The position numbers and the translations under genes are program-made. From the NCBI GenBank assembly GCA_009801015.1, contig VHZZ01000938.1:89775-133789 (forward strand): a stretch of 44,015 nt of DNA, given 5' to 3'. Every line of letters starts with the position of its first letter. Within the stretch, counting starts at the first letter, position 1. The notes under the pieces are model-generated. The model was not told the origin of the DNA. It was given only the letters and a program-made list of their open reading frames with translations, and ran no database searches. This DNA is from Silene noctiflora. Taxonomy: Eukaryota; Streptophyta; Magnoliopsida; Caryophyllales; Caryophyllaceae. Below, piece by piece: positions 21,001 through 31,700 of the stretch.

Positions 21001-22633
21001 CAAGAGAACCCTTCACTCCTCTCCAAGCTATTCCGAATATCGTATGCCTAGCTTGGGTAAGACCAATTCTATAACGTATTCTAAGCACAAGCTGGAACTG
21101 AAATTATATGAAGGATAAATTGGAGCATCTTAATGACTTGAAATAAAGTTGCAAAAATAAGATAGCTTACCTTGGGTTTCAAAATAAAAACATACATGTG
21201 GAAGCCAAAAATAGCTGCGCGCACTGTAGTCATACAAAGCATCAATCTTAGAAAGAGGAAACATAAAAAAAAAGATACATAACAAAGCAAGAGAGGCTTT
21301 TCTCCGTCACCTCCATTGACAATAAAGTTCATGAGATGGAAAACCTTCTGCGTAGTCCAACCATATTGAGGTACTCTCAATTGAATCCTTATAAGTTGAA
21401 TCTACACATAAAACAACTATATCAACCCCAGAATCATAAAAGTCAGGACTTTATATCAGATTTGGTCTTCAAAACAACTACAAAGAAGAGTACACGATCA
21501 ATTCAAAATTGAACTTGGCTGCTCAAAGTAAGATCAAACTACAATTACTCCTAATTATGTGGGCTCTATAAAATGTTACTGATGAGCATGCTAGCCATCA
21601 AACCCAGAGAATGATCATATACCCTTTTTCTTCAATTACAACACAATCAACTCTAGTAAGCATAAAAGGTACAATCTTTAGCAGATCAAATTCAGATTTA
21701 ATGATCTGCTCTTTTTGATGGAGTTAAAACATACTGAAATGAACTAAATTCTGTTCAATAAAACTCACTGAACTAATTAACCATCTATAACCCCTTAAAA
21801 CACATCCGATATCAGAATCATATACAAGTATAACACAATGTCCATCCAGTGAAAGATGAATTGCTACAATTGACTTTATAAGACCAAAATGACTGTTCGA
21901 AATTCTTGGGTTTGTTAATAAGAACCCAAACAAGAACAACCATTGTGGTTGCTCCCTTGCTAAGCTGAAACAGCTGAACTCCCAAGATTCAACCAATTTT
22001 CAACTAACAACAACAAGCCTAAACTATAAGATGACACTCCAGCTAATCATATACATAATCTTATGCAAATTTTACCACAATCGCGAAAAAAGAATTCAAC
22101 TTTATCAACCATCAACTAACAAGAATCAAACCCTAGAAAAGTTTCGACCTTTTTCCTCAATTGCAAACCACATATCAACTCAAATTACCACAAAAGCAAC
22201 ACCTAACCTTCCAAAATTCTATCATGTTTCAAGGTGTTGCAAAAACACAAAACGTATACGATCAAATGAAACCGAAAAACTAACAAACTCTCAAATTACA
22301 TCACCAAATTCCCCAAAACAAAACACAATCAATCAATCAACCAAAAAAAACACAAATTCTTACTTATTACAGTCACAAGTTAAAACGGCACTCACAACTG
22401 ATTTAAAATAATGTCAGAAACTTGTGACGGTCACAAGCAAGACTTGCTGAAAAGAAAAACAGAAAAGATAAGAAAGTAATTACAAGGGCAATAGCAGAAA
22501 CAAGTGCATAAGCTCCAGAAAGAGTAAAAAAGATAACATCTTGCCACTGAGTTGACTCATTGATCTCAACCCACCATCCTGCCATTAACTCAGAACTTCT
22601 AAACCCACTTGAGATTAGTGCTAATCTACCCAT
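17992..22633 (-). CDS. TOM1: TOM1/TOM3-like membrane protein, copy D (full-length)
   Basis: Eleven exons: 22484-22633, 21311-21401, 21171-21223, 20492-20584, 20146-20217, 19347-19419, 19197-19242, 19060-19123, 18698-18751, 18161-18238, 17992-18084. All introns are GT-AG; 288 aa, close to the usual family length. Strong TOM1/TOM3 signatures are [75 protein letters not shown] and the tail [10 protein letters not shown]. Hydrophobic stretches near residues 33-55, 70-95, 99-123, 140-165, 175-193, 215-232 and 252-275 fit seven membrane passes. The symbol marks the family; TOM1, TOM3 and THH1 cannot be told apart by eye. It is the least changed copy and retains the complete C-terminus. The ATG at 22633 is the first in frame; a Met at residue 17 aligns with the start of A-C and is an alternative. 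Confidence 0.9.
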
Positions 22634-23080
22634 TTACCCCAGATAATTAAAATTTACTACTCTTAATTACTGAATTAACAGTTAAAACTATGATTAGTAG
22701 ACAGAAAGAGAAAACTGGCTGGTCTTAATCAACTGAAAATATGATAATATGATTTATGGGTTTTTGAGCTTTTGGATTAAACAAGAACATTCTAAAATCA
22801 ATCAATTTTATTTATAATTATTATATATATACAGGGTTTATTTTGTTGGTATTATTAATGGTTGAGGTGAAGCATATTCATTGGTTTTAGGTGAGGTTCA
22901 AGTGATTACGAAATCAGGTATATGGAGAGTAATTCAGTATATTACGTGGAGTATTTTACAGTTCAAAGTTTATATACTACTATGATTCTAAGACGAGCAC
23001 GAGTTCAAAAAACGGTGGTTTTTTAACGGAGATCTGGTAGAGTCGTCGATTTGGAAAAAAAAAATTGATTAGGTACAAGT
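22634..23080. other. Upstream region of copy D
   Basis: Presumed promoter of the first gene in the array. It lacks the TGACGT/'gaaagaatgg' block found upstream of the other copies. 'tatatatacagg' at about 22823 is a TATA-like stretch but with no proof of use. Confidence 0.35.
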
Positions 23081-23084
23081 AGAG

Positions 23085-23225
23085 GTGGCAATCGGGTTAG
23101 TCGAGTCGGGTTTGGGTCGGTTTGGGTCGGGTCGGGCCGTATCGGGTTTGGGTCAGCTTGCATGGACATGATAACAAGGCGATTATTTGAAGGTCGAGTC
23201 ATTTGAGTTAGGTCAATTTTGTTGA
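23085..23225. repeat. Degenerate GGGTCGG-type repeat
   Basis: Runs of 'gggtttgggtcggtttgggtcgggtcgg' at 23110-23140 followed by 'ggtcgagtcatttgagttaggtca'. Related 'gatcgagtca...' sequence occurs at 34285-34510 and, in reverse sense, at 30100-30490. It probably derives from an old short retroelement; I cannot name the family. Confidence 0.4.
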
Positions 23226-23501
23226 CTTATTATTCAAAAATCAAACTCTTAATCTCTAATCTCCAACTATATTAAACTTTGATATAAATTATACCTTAAT
23301 ACAAATTTTCCATTTTGTATCAATTGTAAAATGTATCTAAATCTTTTTATTTACCGATGAATTAGCTAATTATTACACTTAGAAAAATTCATTTATTTCA
23401 TTATAATTAACTATACAACCGTTTTTCTCAAAAATAAAAAATAAAAAATAAATTATAGAACCTTCTCACCTGCATAAACTCTCACTTTAGTTACTAATGT
23501 A

Positions 23502-23759
23502 CTTCCTCCATTCAACCTCACTCTACCACTTTGTTTTTTCACGTTTGTCAACTCGTGTTTTATGCGCTAAATAACGTTAGCTACGTATTTGCAAAAATTA
23601 TAAAAGTTAGATATTTTTAATATACTCGTAAAGAGGAATCAAAGAAGATCGCACATAAATATATTTTCACTTATGTATTGAGAGAAAATTGAAATTGAAT
23701 GCTCACTTGTGAATAATGTACAAAATGGAAAGTGGTAGAGTGAAGTCGAATGGAGAAAG
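23502..23759. mobile_element. Stowaway-like MITE
   Basis: Begins CTTCCTCCATTCAACCTCAC and ends in its inverted copy (GTGAAGTCGAATGGAGAAAG). The terminal inverted repeats exceed 30 bp and continue through CTCTACCACTTT / AAAGTGGTAGAG. A TA dinucleotide lies on each side (23500-23501, 23760-23761), the Tc1/mariner target duplication. Length is 258 bp; no coding capacity. Confidence 0.8.
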
Positions 23760-24124
23760 TATGGTTTATTTTGTACTTCCTCTATTCCAATAAATTATAT
23801 GCATTTGTTGAATATATAAGGTATATTTTAATCAAATATATGTAACAAGTAGATACTCTACCCGTCCTCTATTCCAACTTTTAGGATAAATTTTAACTCC
23901 GTATTAAAGAAAATATACTTTTCCAGTACTTGTGTCAATCAGTGTAAAACGGTTCATTTATATAAAAATCACTCTTTTTACTCTCTTATTGATAGAAATA
24001 AATGAGTAATTTTGTATAGAAAATGACTGTCTCACACTTTAAAACCGTCATATTTTAGAATTTGTTTAAATTATATTGCTAAAATTCAGTCAATTATGCA
24101 TTAGACGTTTTAACTAATAAAATA

Positions 24125-24215
24125 CCCCCTCCGATCTACACCAATGGTAACATGGACCCACTTTTCTCCTCACAAAAAGTGGATCTATGATACCATTGGT
24201 ATGGATCGGAGCGAG
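24125..24215. mobile_element. Short Stowaway-like MITE
   Basis: CCCCCTCCGATCTACACCAA opens the element and an imperfect inverted copy (TTGGTATGGATCGGAGCGAG) closes it, with TA on both sides (24123-24124 and 24216-24217). At 91 bp it is nearly all inverted repeat and could fold into one hairpin. Confidence 0.75.
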
Positions 24216-24217
24216 TA

Positions 24218-24799
24218 TATAATTGGTTCAACGGTCTTTCACATGCAAGTATTACATGTATGAAATAAAGTTGAAGCATATATCCAACATTCCAAGTTTC
24301 CAACCAATAGTCTTCATCAGATTCTGGCATAAGGCACAATAATAAGCTCCCTACCAAACTCAAACTTGTACAAAATCTCAACTTTGGGGAAGAATACAAC
24401 CAATATGGCCTGGAATATTAGACGTATATATACATGTATATTCCGAAAATCGAGTCGTAACACTCGTGACCCGAGTTAAAATTGCACTTATAACAATGTA
24501 TATCCCGAAAAAGGATTCTTTTTTTACAGATTCTTATAAACAGTCATTCTCAAAGCATTCCATCGAGTTCCATCTCGATTACACAAAATTCGACTTGTCC
24601 TTTTTACTACGATTAATGACGAGTATTGTTAGACCAGGAATGACTAGAGACTTACTTCAACCTCCCTGAACCGGCATCCTTGCTTTTTCATAATTCCTTC
24701 TCTTTTTTTTACAGAGATACATATATTTTGATTGGGTGCGTAAATTGCATACTAGAAACACCCAAAAGGGGGAAAATGAAACAAGGGTTCGGGTATTCA
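24218..24799. other. 3' flank of VPS22 and spacer
   Basis: No gene seen. The part next to 24800 is expected to include the VPS22 3' UTR; AT-rich stretches at 24690-24740 could supply a minus-strand poly(A) signal, but none stands out. Confidence 0.4.
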
Positions 24800-25568
24800 T
24801 CAAATTGAGATGGATTCAGCTCCTACAACGGAGGAGATGGAAGAAACACAAGGAAACCAATATCGGCGTTTCCCATCTTTGTGGCCATCGTCGATCAATG
24901 CAAGACCTTCCTGTATTGGAAAATGGGACTTGAGTAATATAGCTAATGTCTTTTTAACATATTAACATACGGAGAAATGAAGAGAAGAACTTGCCTCCAA
25001 TAAGGTATCAAGAGCATCAATGGCACGCCCACTTGACCAAGAGAGTCGTCTTTCGACGTCTTCCACCGTCACAAAACCTTGTGCCTATTATTTGGGGAAA
25101 GTGATATCAGTAGATGCAAGAACTATTTTCACAGGTTAATCACAAACACACAAGCAAATCAATAAAAAAAAGAATTTATGCTAGTTACAGTTATTACGGG
25201 AGAACAAGAAATTTACAGCGACAATAAAAGTAATGATCTTTTAGCAAGTACAAATGAATATAAGCAGGATCAAATGTCTTCTCCATTCTTACTGTCAAAA
25301 AAAATGTCTTCTCCGTTTTAACGGAATATTATGCTTGAGAGGATTTCGGTTCAAAAACCTAGATTACCAATAGCCATCAAACTCACATCTGGGTTCAAAC
25401 ATTCTAACCAACTATTACAGTCCCAAGCAGGTATCAATAAAAACCCAATACCACAAGTTGGCTAAGAATGACTGAATTCAGATAATACGAGATATTAACC
25501 ATCCAATGATAAAACCCAAAAATAGAAAGTGTACTCAGAATAACCTGACCCCCTCTCCACGCGCACGT

Positions 25569-25611
<43 letters not shown>

Positions 25612-28069
25612 AAGGAAAAAAAGTGTAATATATTCTGAAAATTGCAGGGATAACAACAAACCTGAGCCAGCTCCAAGATTTCATTGTGATCTTTGTTTAA
25701 CTCAGTCGGAACAGATCGGATGAGCTTTTTCTTACCAACAGATATCACCTCAAAACCACTGCCTAAAATCTGAGATCAAGCACAACAAAAAAGACATAAG
25801 ACTGTTGAAACTAATCTGGAATTAAAGTAACATGTCAACTTCAAAAACACAATCTCAAAGTTTATTTCACTGCAAATTTGCAGGCAAGCTTGCAAGTTAC
25901 TCCACCAAATAGGGGTAGTCAAGTTTATGGTATGACAAATCAAGTACTCTGTTATCGAGAGCATGATACAATGCTTGGGTACATTATACTCGTAAACTCG
26001 AAAGTACTCTAGCAGTAGCCAATAAATTTTAAAATTACTATAACTAATCATATTACTTTAGACCAAAAGCAGACATTTTTACTAACACATATTATCGCAA
26101 GATACCTTCAGCTTACTAATAGCACGTAAACAGTCATCCTCTGACACAGGTTCACGGGCATTTTTTCTTTTCACACGTAGCAGATCTAACAACTCTTGCA
26201 AGTTTATCAAGCCTCCATTGATTGGTCTTGTAGCCAAACATATTTCAACAATTTGGACACCTATCCAGGAAGATAACAGATACATAAAAAAAAATACACA
26301 AGAGAATAATGAAAGTCTATGTTACTCAAATTCACTTAGAATTAATTGACATGGGTGTGTGTACAAGACACAAGTATCAGACTTGGCTATTTGATCCTAA
26401 TGTTTTTGACATAGAATGAAGTGTCTTAGTGTCATATCTATGCCCGAGTGTAGAGTATCCAAAAAGGGTACACTGTAATAATATGAAGAGTCAACATAGA
26501 CCAAAGTTAATACTACAAATGCAGGCTTTTAGTAATACTTGTGACCGAAACTCTAAATGCATCACAGGGTGACAAAATGTGAAAGTTCTGGCGGAAAATC
26601 TACAATAATTCAATGACTAAAATTTGACATTTATACCAGCTTGAAAGATGAGAACTGAACTGCACAATACCTTTACTAGAGGATGATACTCACCAAGTTC
26701 ATAATAAAAGTCACCGATCCCTAGAAGCTCAGCCCAAAAACCTTTATTTGAGGCAAGAGGATCCACTCCTACTTTAGAGCACATCTCATGGAATTGAGCT
26801 CTAAATGTGGGATTCTTCCGAATGTCATTCTGGGGGAAAATATAATTTTCTCATTTACCATGCTAATTCACAATCAAACAATATTTTTACTAGAACTAAC
26901 ATCATAAATAAGGTATGGTTTCAATTCAAAACCATCGATTCTAAGACATAGCAGTCAACTTCCAGCCACCTCATTGGCAAACTAAACTTAATGCACACAC
27001 AACTGAAAGCATCTTAGATTCCTCTTCTGAATCAAACCCTAAACCACAACCTCACCGTATAAATTACTCAAGCTGCCGTTCAAAATAATCGACAAAATTT
27101 GCAGGAACAGCAACCAGAACACTATCTGAAACAAAACTGAAATCCATGCTTTCTCAACAGATGTAACTGTTATCTCCATCACTCTTACCCGATACACACA
27201 GCATACCAAACACCAAATTTGTTCAATACAACACAATACTAGAAGTCCAAAACACTTCGTTATAGGCCAAATCATGATTTTTTCCCCACATAATAGCCAA
27301 GACTAGTACATGAACATGCACACAAGTCCAACACTTGCAGACGAATTTGATCAACACCAAAGCACAATTACAGAATACAACATCAAATTCCATCAATACA
27401 AAGCTGAAAAATCATCAATTCATCAAAAACAAAAAAATCAATGCTTTCTCAACAGGCTTAACTATAATCTCCGTCACCCTTACGTTCTACCCGATATACA
27501 CAGCACACCAAACACCAAATTTGTTCAATACAAGTATACAGCACAACATTAGAAGCCTAGTACAGTTCATTACAGGCCAAATTACGATGATTATTATAAT
27601 TATTTCCACAAATAGCCGAGTCCAACACTTGAACATGCACACAAACCCGACACTCCATACAAATTCAACCAACATTAACTACAATTACAGAATGCACATC
27701 AAATTCAATCAATACAAACCTAAAAACAATCTCAATTCATCAAAAGATCAATAAAAACCTTGTGTTTACGAGCAAAATCCTCGAGCTGAGATCGAAACGT
27801 AGCGAGCTGTTCCTTCATAAGATCGGTCCTCAATTTAGCTACATTTTCTCCGAGTAATCGATACTGATCCTGTTAATACAAACTACTAATTACTAATTCA
27901 TATTCCAAATTTTAATCATACAATTAATTGTAAAAGCATGATTTCTGTCGAATTGAATTATACAAGTTAATTTAAAGAAGTAATTAATTGGGAAAAAAGG
28001 GGGAAAATTGGGACGAACCCTAGCTGCAGCAGCAGTTTGAAGACCACCAATTCCAGGTCTTCGCCTCAT
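24800..28069 (-). CDS. VPS22: ESCRT-II subunit VPS22 (SNF8/EAP30)
   Basis: Seven exons: 28019-28069, 27759-27869, 26694-26829, 26106-26260, 25662-25769, 24995-25084, 24800-24910; 253 aa, the normal plant VPS22 length. It starts [20 protein letters not shown], then [19 protein letters not shown] (N-terminal helical region), [52 protein letters not shown] (first winged-helix domain), [20 protein letters not shown] and [14 protein letters not shown] (second winged helix). ESCRT-II acts at endosomes, where it helps ubiquitinated membrane cargo enter multivesicular bodies together with VPS25 and VPS36. Exon 6 ends GAG followed by GCAAGT, a GC donor; no GT nearby keeps the frame. A GTG-initiated in-frame extension exists upstream, but the ATG at 28069 gives the conserved N-terminus. 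Confidence 0.95.
25567..25607. repeat. (CA)n microsatellite in VPS22 intron 5
   Basis: About 20 uninterrupted CA units, followed by an A-rich run. The gene reads it as (TG)n. A useful length polymorphism; no coding role. Confidence 0.95.
27141..27747. repeat. Tandem duplication of about 300 bp in VPS22 intron 2
   Basis: 27141-27430 and 27437-27747 are diverged direct copies. 'atgctttctcaacag', 'caccaaatttgttcaataca', 'catgcacacaa-c-c' and 'ttacagaat-c-acatcaaatt' occur in the same order in both. The second copy ends just before exon 2 (27869-27759), so the intron grew by local duplication without touching the acceptor used downstream. Confidence 0.8.
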
Positions 28070-28759
28070 TGTTCTATGCTTCGCTTCTTCGATTGAGATT
28101 TTGCGCACTGTTTTTGTATTTCCGTCTTAAAAATCTCGATAGGAAAACGAAATAGCGTTATCCGGTGATATCAGTTCGATTTAATGTTATTAAATATTTC
28201 AGGTGATCCGGTTGTTTCGTTCTTTGAATTTTCTTTTATGTTTTTTTTAAAATTATATAATATGAGTATGGCTTTTTTTTTCGGCTTACAAAAAAAAAAA
28301 TCTATTTTCGGTCCTTATCGAACCAACAAGTTTTTTTTTAATTTTGTGCAAAGCACATTTTGATTGACAATGCTAAGTAAATCTTCGTGTCTTGTATAAA
28401 ACCGACTTATAAACAATAAAACCAACTCAGCGGTCCCTTCTCGCATGCCTAAAAGAGCAACCAATCCTTCATCTGTAATTCATCTTGGCTGCCTGTTTCT
28501 AATTATGGGAAATGCGCTTCGCAACGACAAAGAAAATTAATAAGTTGATGAATCCCCAACCAAATATCTGCACAAGAATTACTAGCTAGTAGCTACAGGC
28601 TACAACCCCCCAACAATTACACTCCTCGGGATTCATACGTTCCTAGCAAAATGAATAAACAGGTTAACATTTCGAATGCTAGCTAAAAAACCATATTTGT
28701 ATGGTACTGTGGTTCACTATTACATCTTACGATCTCGTTACTTGAGTAGTAACTACTAT
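28070..28759. other. VPS22 promoter and transporter 3' region
   Basis: 690 bp between two genes on the same strand. The right part should hold the transporter 3' UTR and the left part the VPS22 5' UTR and promoter. AT-rich poly(T)/poly(A) runs occur at 28240-28335. No extra gene seen. Confidence 0.45.
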
Positions 28760-31700
28760 CTAAGCCGATAAACCAGTAGCATCCTTGGGAATGAGAAAGA
28801 GAAGGGCCACCGGGATGAAAATGCTGACGAACTGTATAATGATGCCCACAAGAAGGTTGTCGAAAGAGCCTGATGAAATGTTCAAACTTGAGGCTAACCC
28901 TGCTCCTACAAACGAGCTTATTGTGGATCCTAGGTTGTTTATTGACATGAAGAGGGCAAAAAGTGTCCCTTCGATGCCTGGAGGGCATAGCTGACCCGAT
29001 AAGATCAAGAATGGCATGAACCTGTTTTCCATAACAGAAACACGGAAATAAATGACATGTAATAAGCTGTAGTAATTGAAGAAAGCGGTGAAGAGACTGA
29101 TCAATACTTCAGTAAGAAAATTTATGTGATCAGGCAAAACTAGATTCTGATTCCTGAGTAGATGTCAACGAGATTAACTGTTAAATTCATTGAACTGTGG
29201 AACTCGTGACCTGGGTTTAAAATTTCTCAGAGTCGACGAAATAAATTTCAAGGAAAGAGGGACTGTAAGAGCCAGTATCTCTAGTCCTCTAGATTATCTC
29301 TGGTAACTAACAGAACAAAAGCAGCAATATTATCCCAGTGGTTCAAAGGCTCCAGCAAATAGCGAGAGATAGAGGAGGGGTGGATGTATAACCCCTTTGG
29401 TAGTAATACAGATCGATTGGTAACTGACAGCACCGTGTAAAGGAACAGAGAACAAGAATAAATAATATATTACAACTCGTTGAGCCCACCATGGCAGCTG
29501 AGCATAAATGAAAAACACATAATCAAATGAATAAAAAGGAGTAAAAACAAAGCGTACTTGAATTGGTTGATAGCATCAGCAAGAGCAGACCCCCATAACA
29601 CAACCATTTTATCTGAAATCCCATATGTGACATTCAAGCGAGACACTAAAACCATGTCTACAAGAGTCAACAGAGCTAAGCCAATGTGTGTCCACCTGAA
29701 GGGAGAATTTTACAGTGTGAAACGCAATCAGCATGCTGGCATAAAGTACAGACAATAGTGTATTGGAAATAGAGGTGTGCAAATTTGTAACAAGAATATA
29801 TGCATTACTTACATAAGAACTTTCCGTAACTTCTTTTTCTTCAGATATTTATTGTAAAGGGATGTTCCAAGCATAAGGCCTAACCAGCCCACGACACGCA
29901 CATTCCCCAGGAAAGATGCATCCAAGTCCAAGTGTTCTGACTGGTAGTAGAACATCACGGTCGAGATATTGGGGAAGGTAATGTGAGCCAGGAAAAACCA
30001 AGTCATGGGTCTAGCCTTCCAGTTGAAAAAAATGATTAGAGATTGTAACATATTCATTATGAAAAAGAGGAAAAAATTCTACATTTAAGTCATTGATCAG
30101 ATTTACCACGTAGACGTGGCAAAAACGACCCTATATGACCTGACGACTAGAGCTTAAACGCAAAGTGACCTGGCCCCTAATTGGCCAGAACGTTGTTAGA
30201 ATCAGTATTGACTCAAGCTGAATCTACCAAACCCAAAAGTGATTGAATCCGAAATGACTTATTTGAAATCAGATACATGTGTATCTACATAGCAAATAAC
30301 AATTTCATTAACAATCACGACTTATCCGAACCATAACCACGAACTCGAAAATTACCCAACCAAAACTAAATCTTTCCGAAATGACCCGAAGGTAGCCTAC
30401 CAAAAATAGATTCGTCTTCAAGATGACTTAACCCATACCAGCCCCCGAAATGACCCGCCTCGATCAGTATCGCATCTAAATAACCCATCTCTAAAGTCTA
30501 CAACCACTGCAACAAGGATCCAAGCAGCCTCAAACAAATGGCAACATAAATGATAGAATTTAAGGTACCATTCTGGTAATGAAGATGAATCTACACGGGC
30601 ATTATGCAAATCCAGCCAACCGTCGTAAGAATGTAAGAAAGACCAGTTTGGGATGTTCAATACAAACACAAACCAAAGCAAATCAAAGTTCACCTATAAT
30701 AATTGACATAAAAACAAGTTCCAAAATATTTGCAGTAGTTGTATGCCACTCAGCAATGTGCAGCTGTTCTTTAGAATTGAAAACCAATATCGTTTCTACT
30801 AGGAGTTACCTTAAAATGATTGGCTGCTTGAAAGCATGAAACAAACTGATACTGGCTGCCTTTAATGAATGAAACCACTCCAATACTAATGATTTCCTCT
30901 TTAATGGAGTTTGAGACTTGCTGGAGGAAACAACTTTCTTTTTGCTGTTCTTTTGTCTTTTTTTCCTCCTTGTAGTTTTTGATCTGGAGTACCGTTTGAT
31001 AGATTCATCCACATCATCTGAATTATTGTCGTCATCATCATCCTCTGATTGTACACTTGCCAAATCCAGCACTTTAGTGTTTATAGGAGACTCCTTAACC
31101 AGAAAACAGGAAACGAGCTGTAAAGCCGGAAGTAAGGCAAAAAGGAGAAATATGGTTTCTATCTTTAGGTCACTCAAAGCATGTCCTCCCAATAAACTCC
31201 CGAAAATTCCTCCAAGAGCCATAGCCAGCCAAGTTACTGATTGAAGATCTCCTGCAAAGGCAGCCCTGTCAAAGGTCAAGCTTAAAAATGAGATATTGGG
31301 GTAAGACATGAACTGATGAAACACTATTCGTATGTGGCTGTATGCGCTAGACAAAATTGTCAGTTTTCAAAATGCATTTTTGTCAACAGAATACCATGTG
31401 CCTCTCAGTAGCTGTCAGTGAGTGCACAGATATCTGTTTTGAATGCTGTCAACTAATTAGCAGCTATGAGTTAGGTACTAATACAGTATCCTAATTACGT
31501 AAAGTTTCCTAAATTAGGTTCCTAGTTTTGCATATAAATATGTCCTATCTTGTAATGCAATAGATAACAAAGAATTATCTTTTCACCTCATTTAACACTA
31601 ATCAACAACAACATCACTCCCGGTGCCTCTATAACTTCCACAAATGACGGGGAAAGAATATATGCAATCTTACCCCAGTGTCAACAACAGAAAAAAGGTT

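Noticed and set aside
22031-22411. Plus-strand 126-codon frame rich in Asn, Thr and Lys
   Set aside because: It lies in intron 1 and exon-flanking sequence of TOM1-like copy D, antisense to it, and the composition is that of AT-rich non-coding DNA.
5224-22633. Viral origin for the TOM1-like genes
   Set aside because: The name refers to tobamovirus multiplication, but these are plant membrane protein genes with plant introns; no viral gene was recognised.
25434-25748. Minus-strand frame with a Cys-Val run
   Set aside because: The run is the translated (CA)n microsatellite; only the part overlapping VPS22 exon 5 is coding.
27310-27754. Two overlapping plus-strand frames
   Set aside because: Both fall in the tandemly duplicated VPS22 intron 2; the mutual similarity comes from the DNA repeat, not from protein conservation.
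28070-28108. Extended VPS22 N-terminus
   Set aside because: The upstream in-frame start is GTG; the ATG at 28069 gives the conserved [11 protein letters not shown] start.
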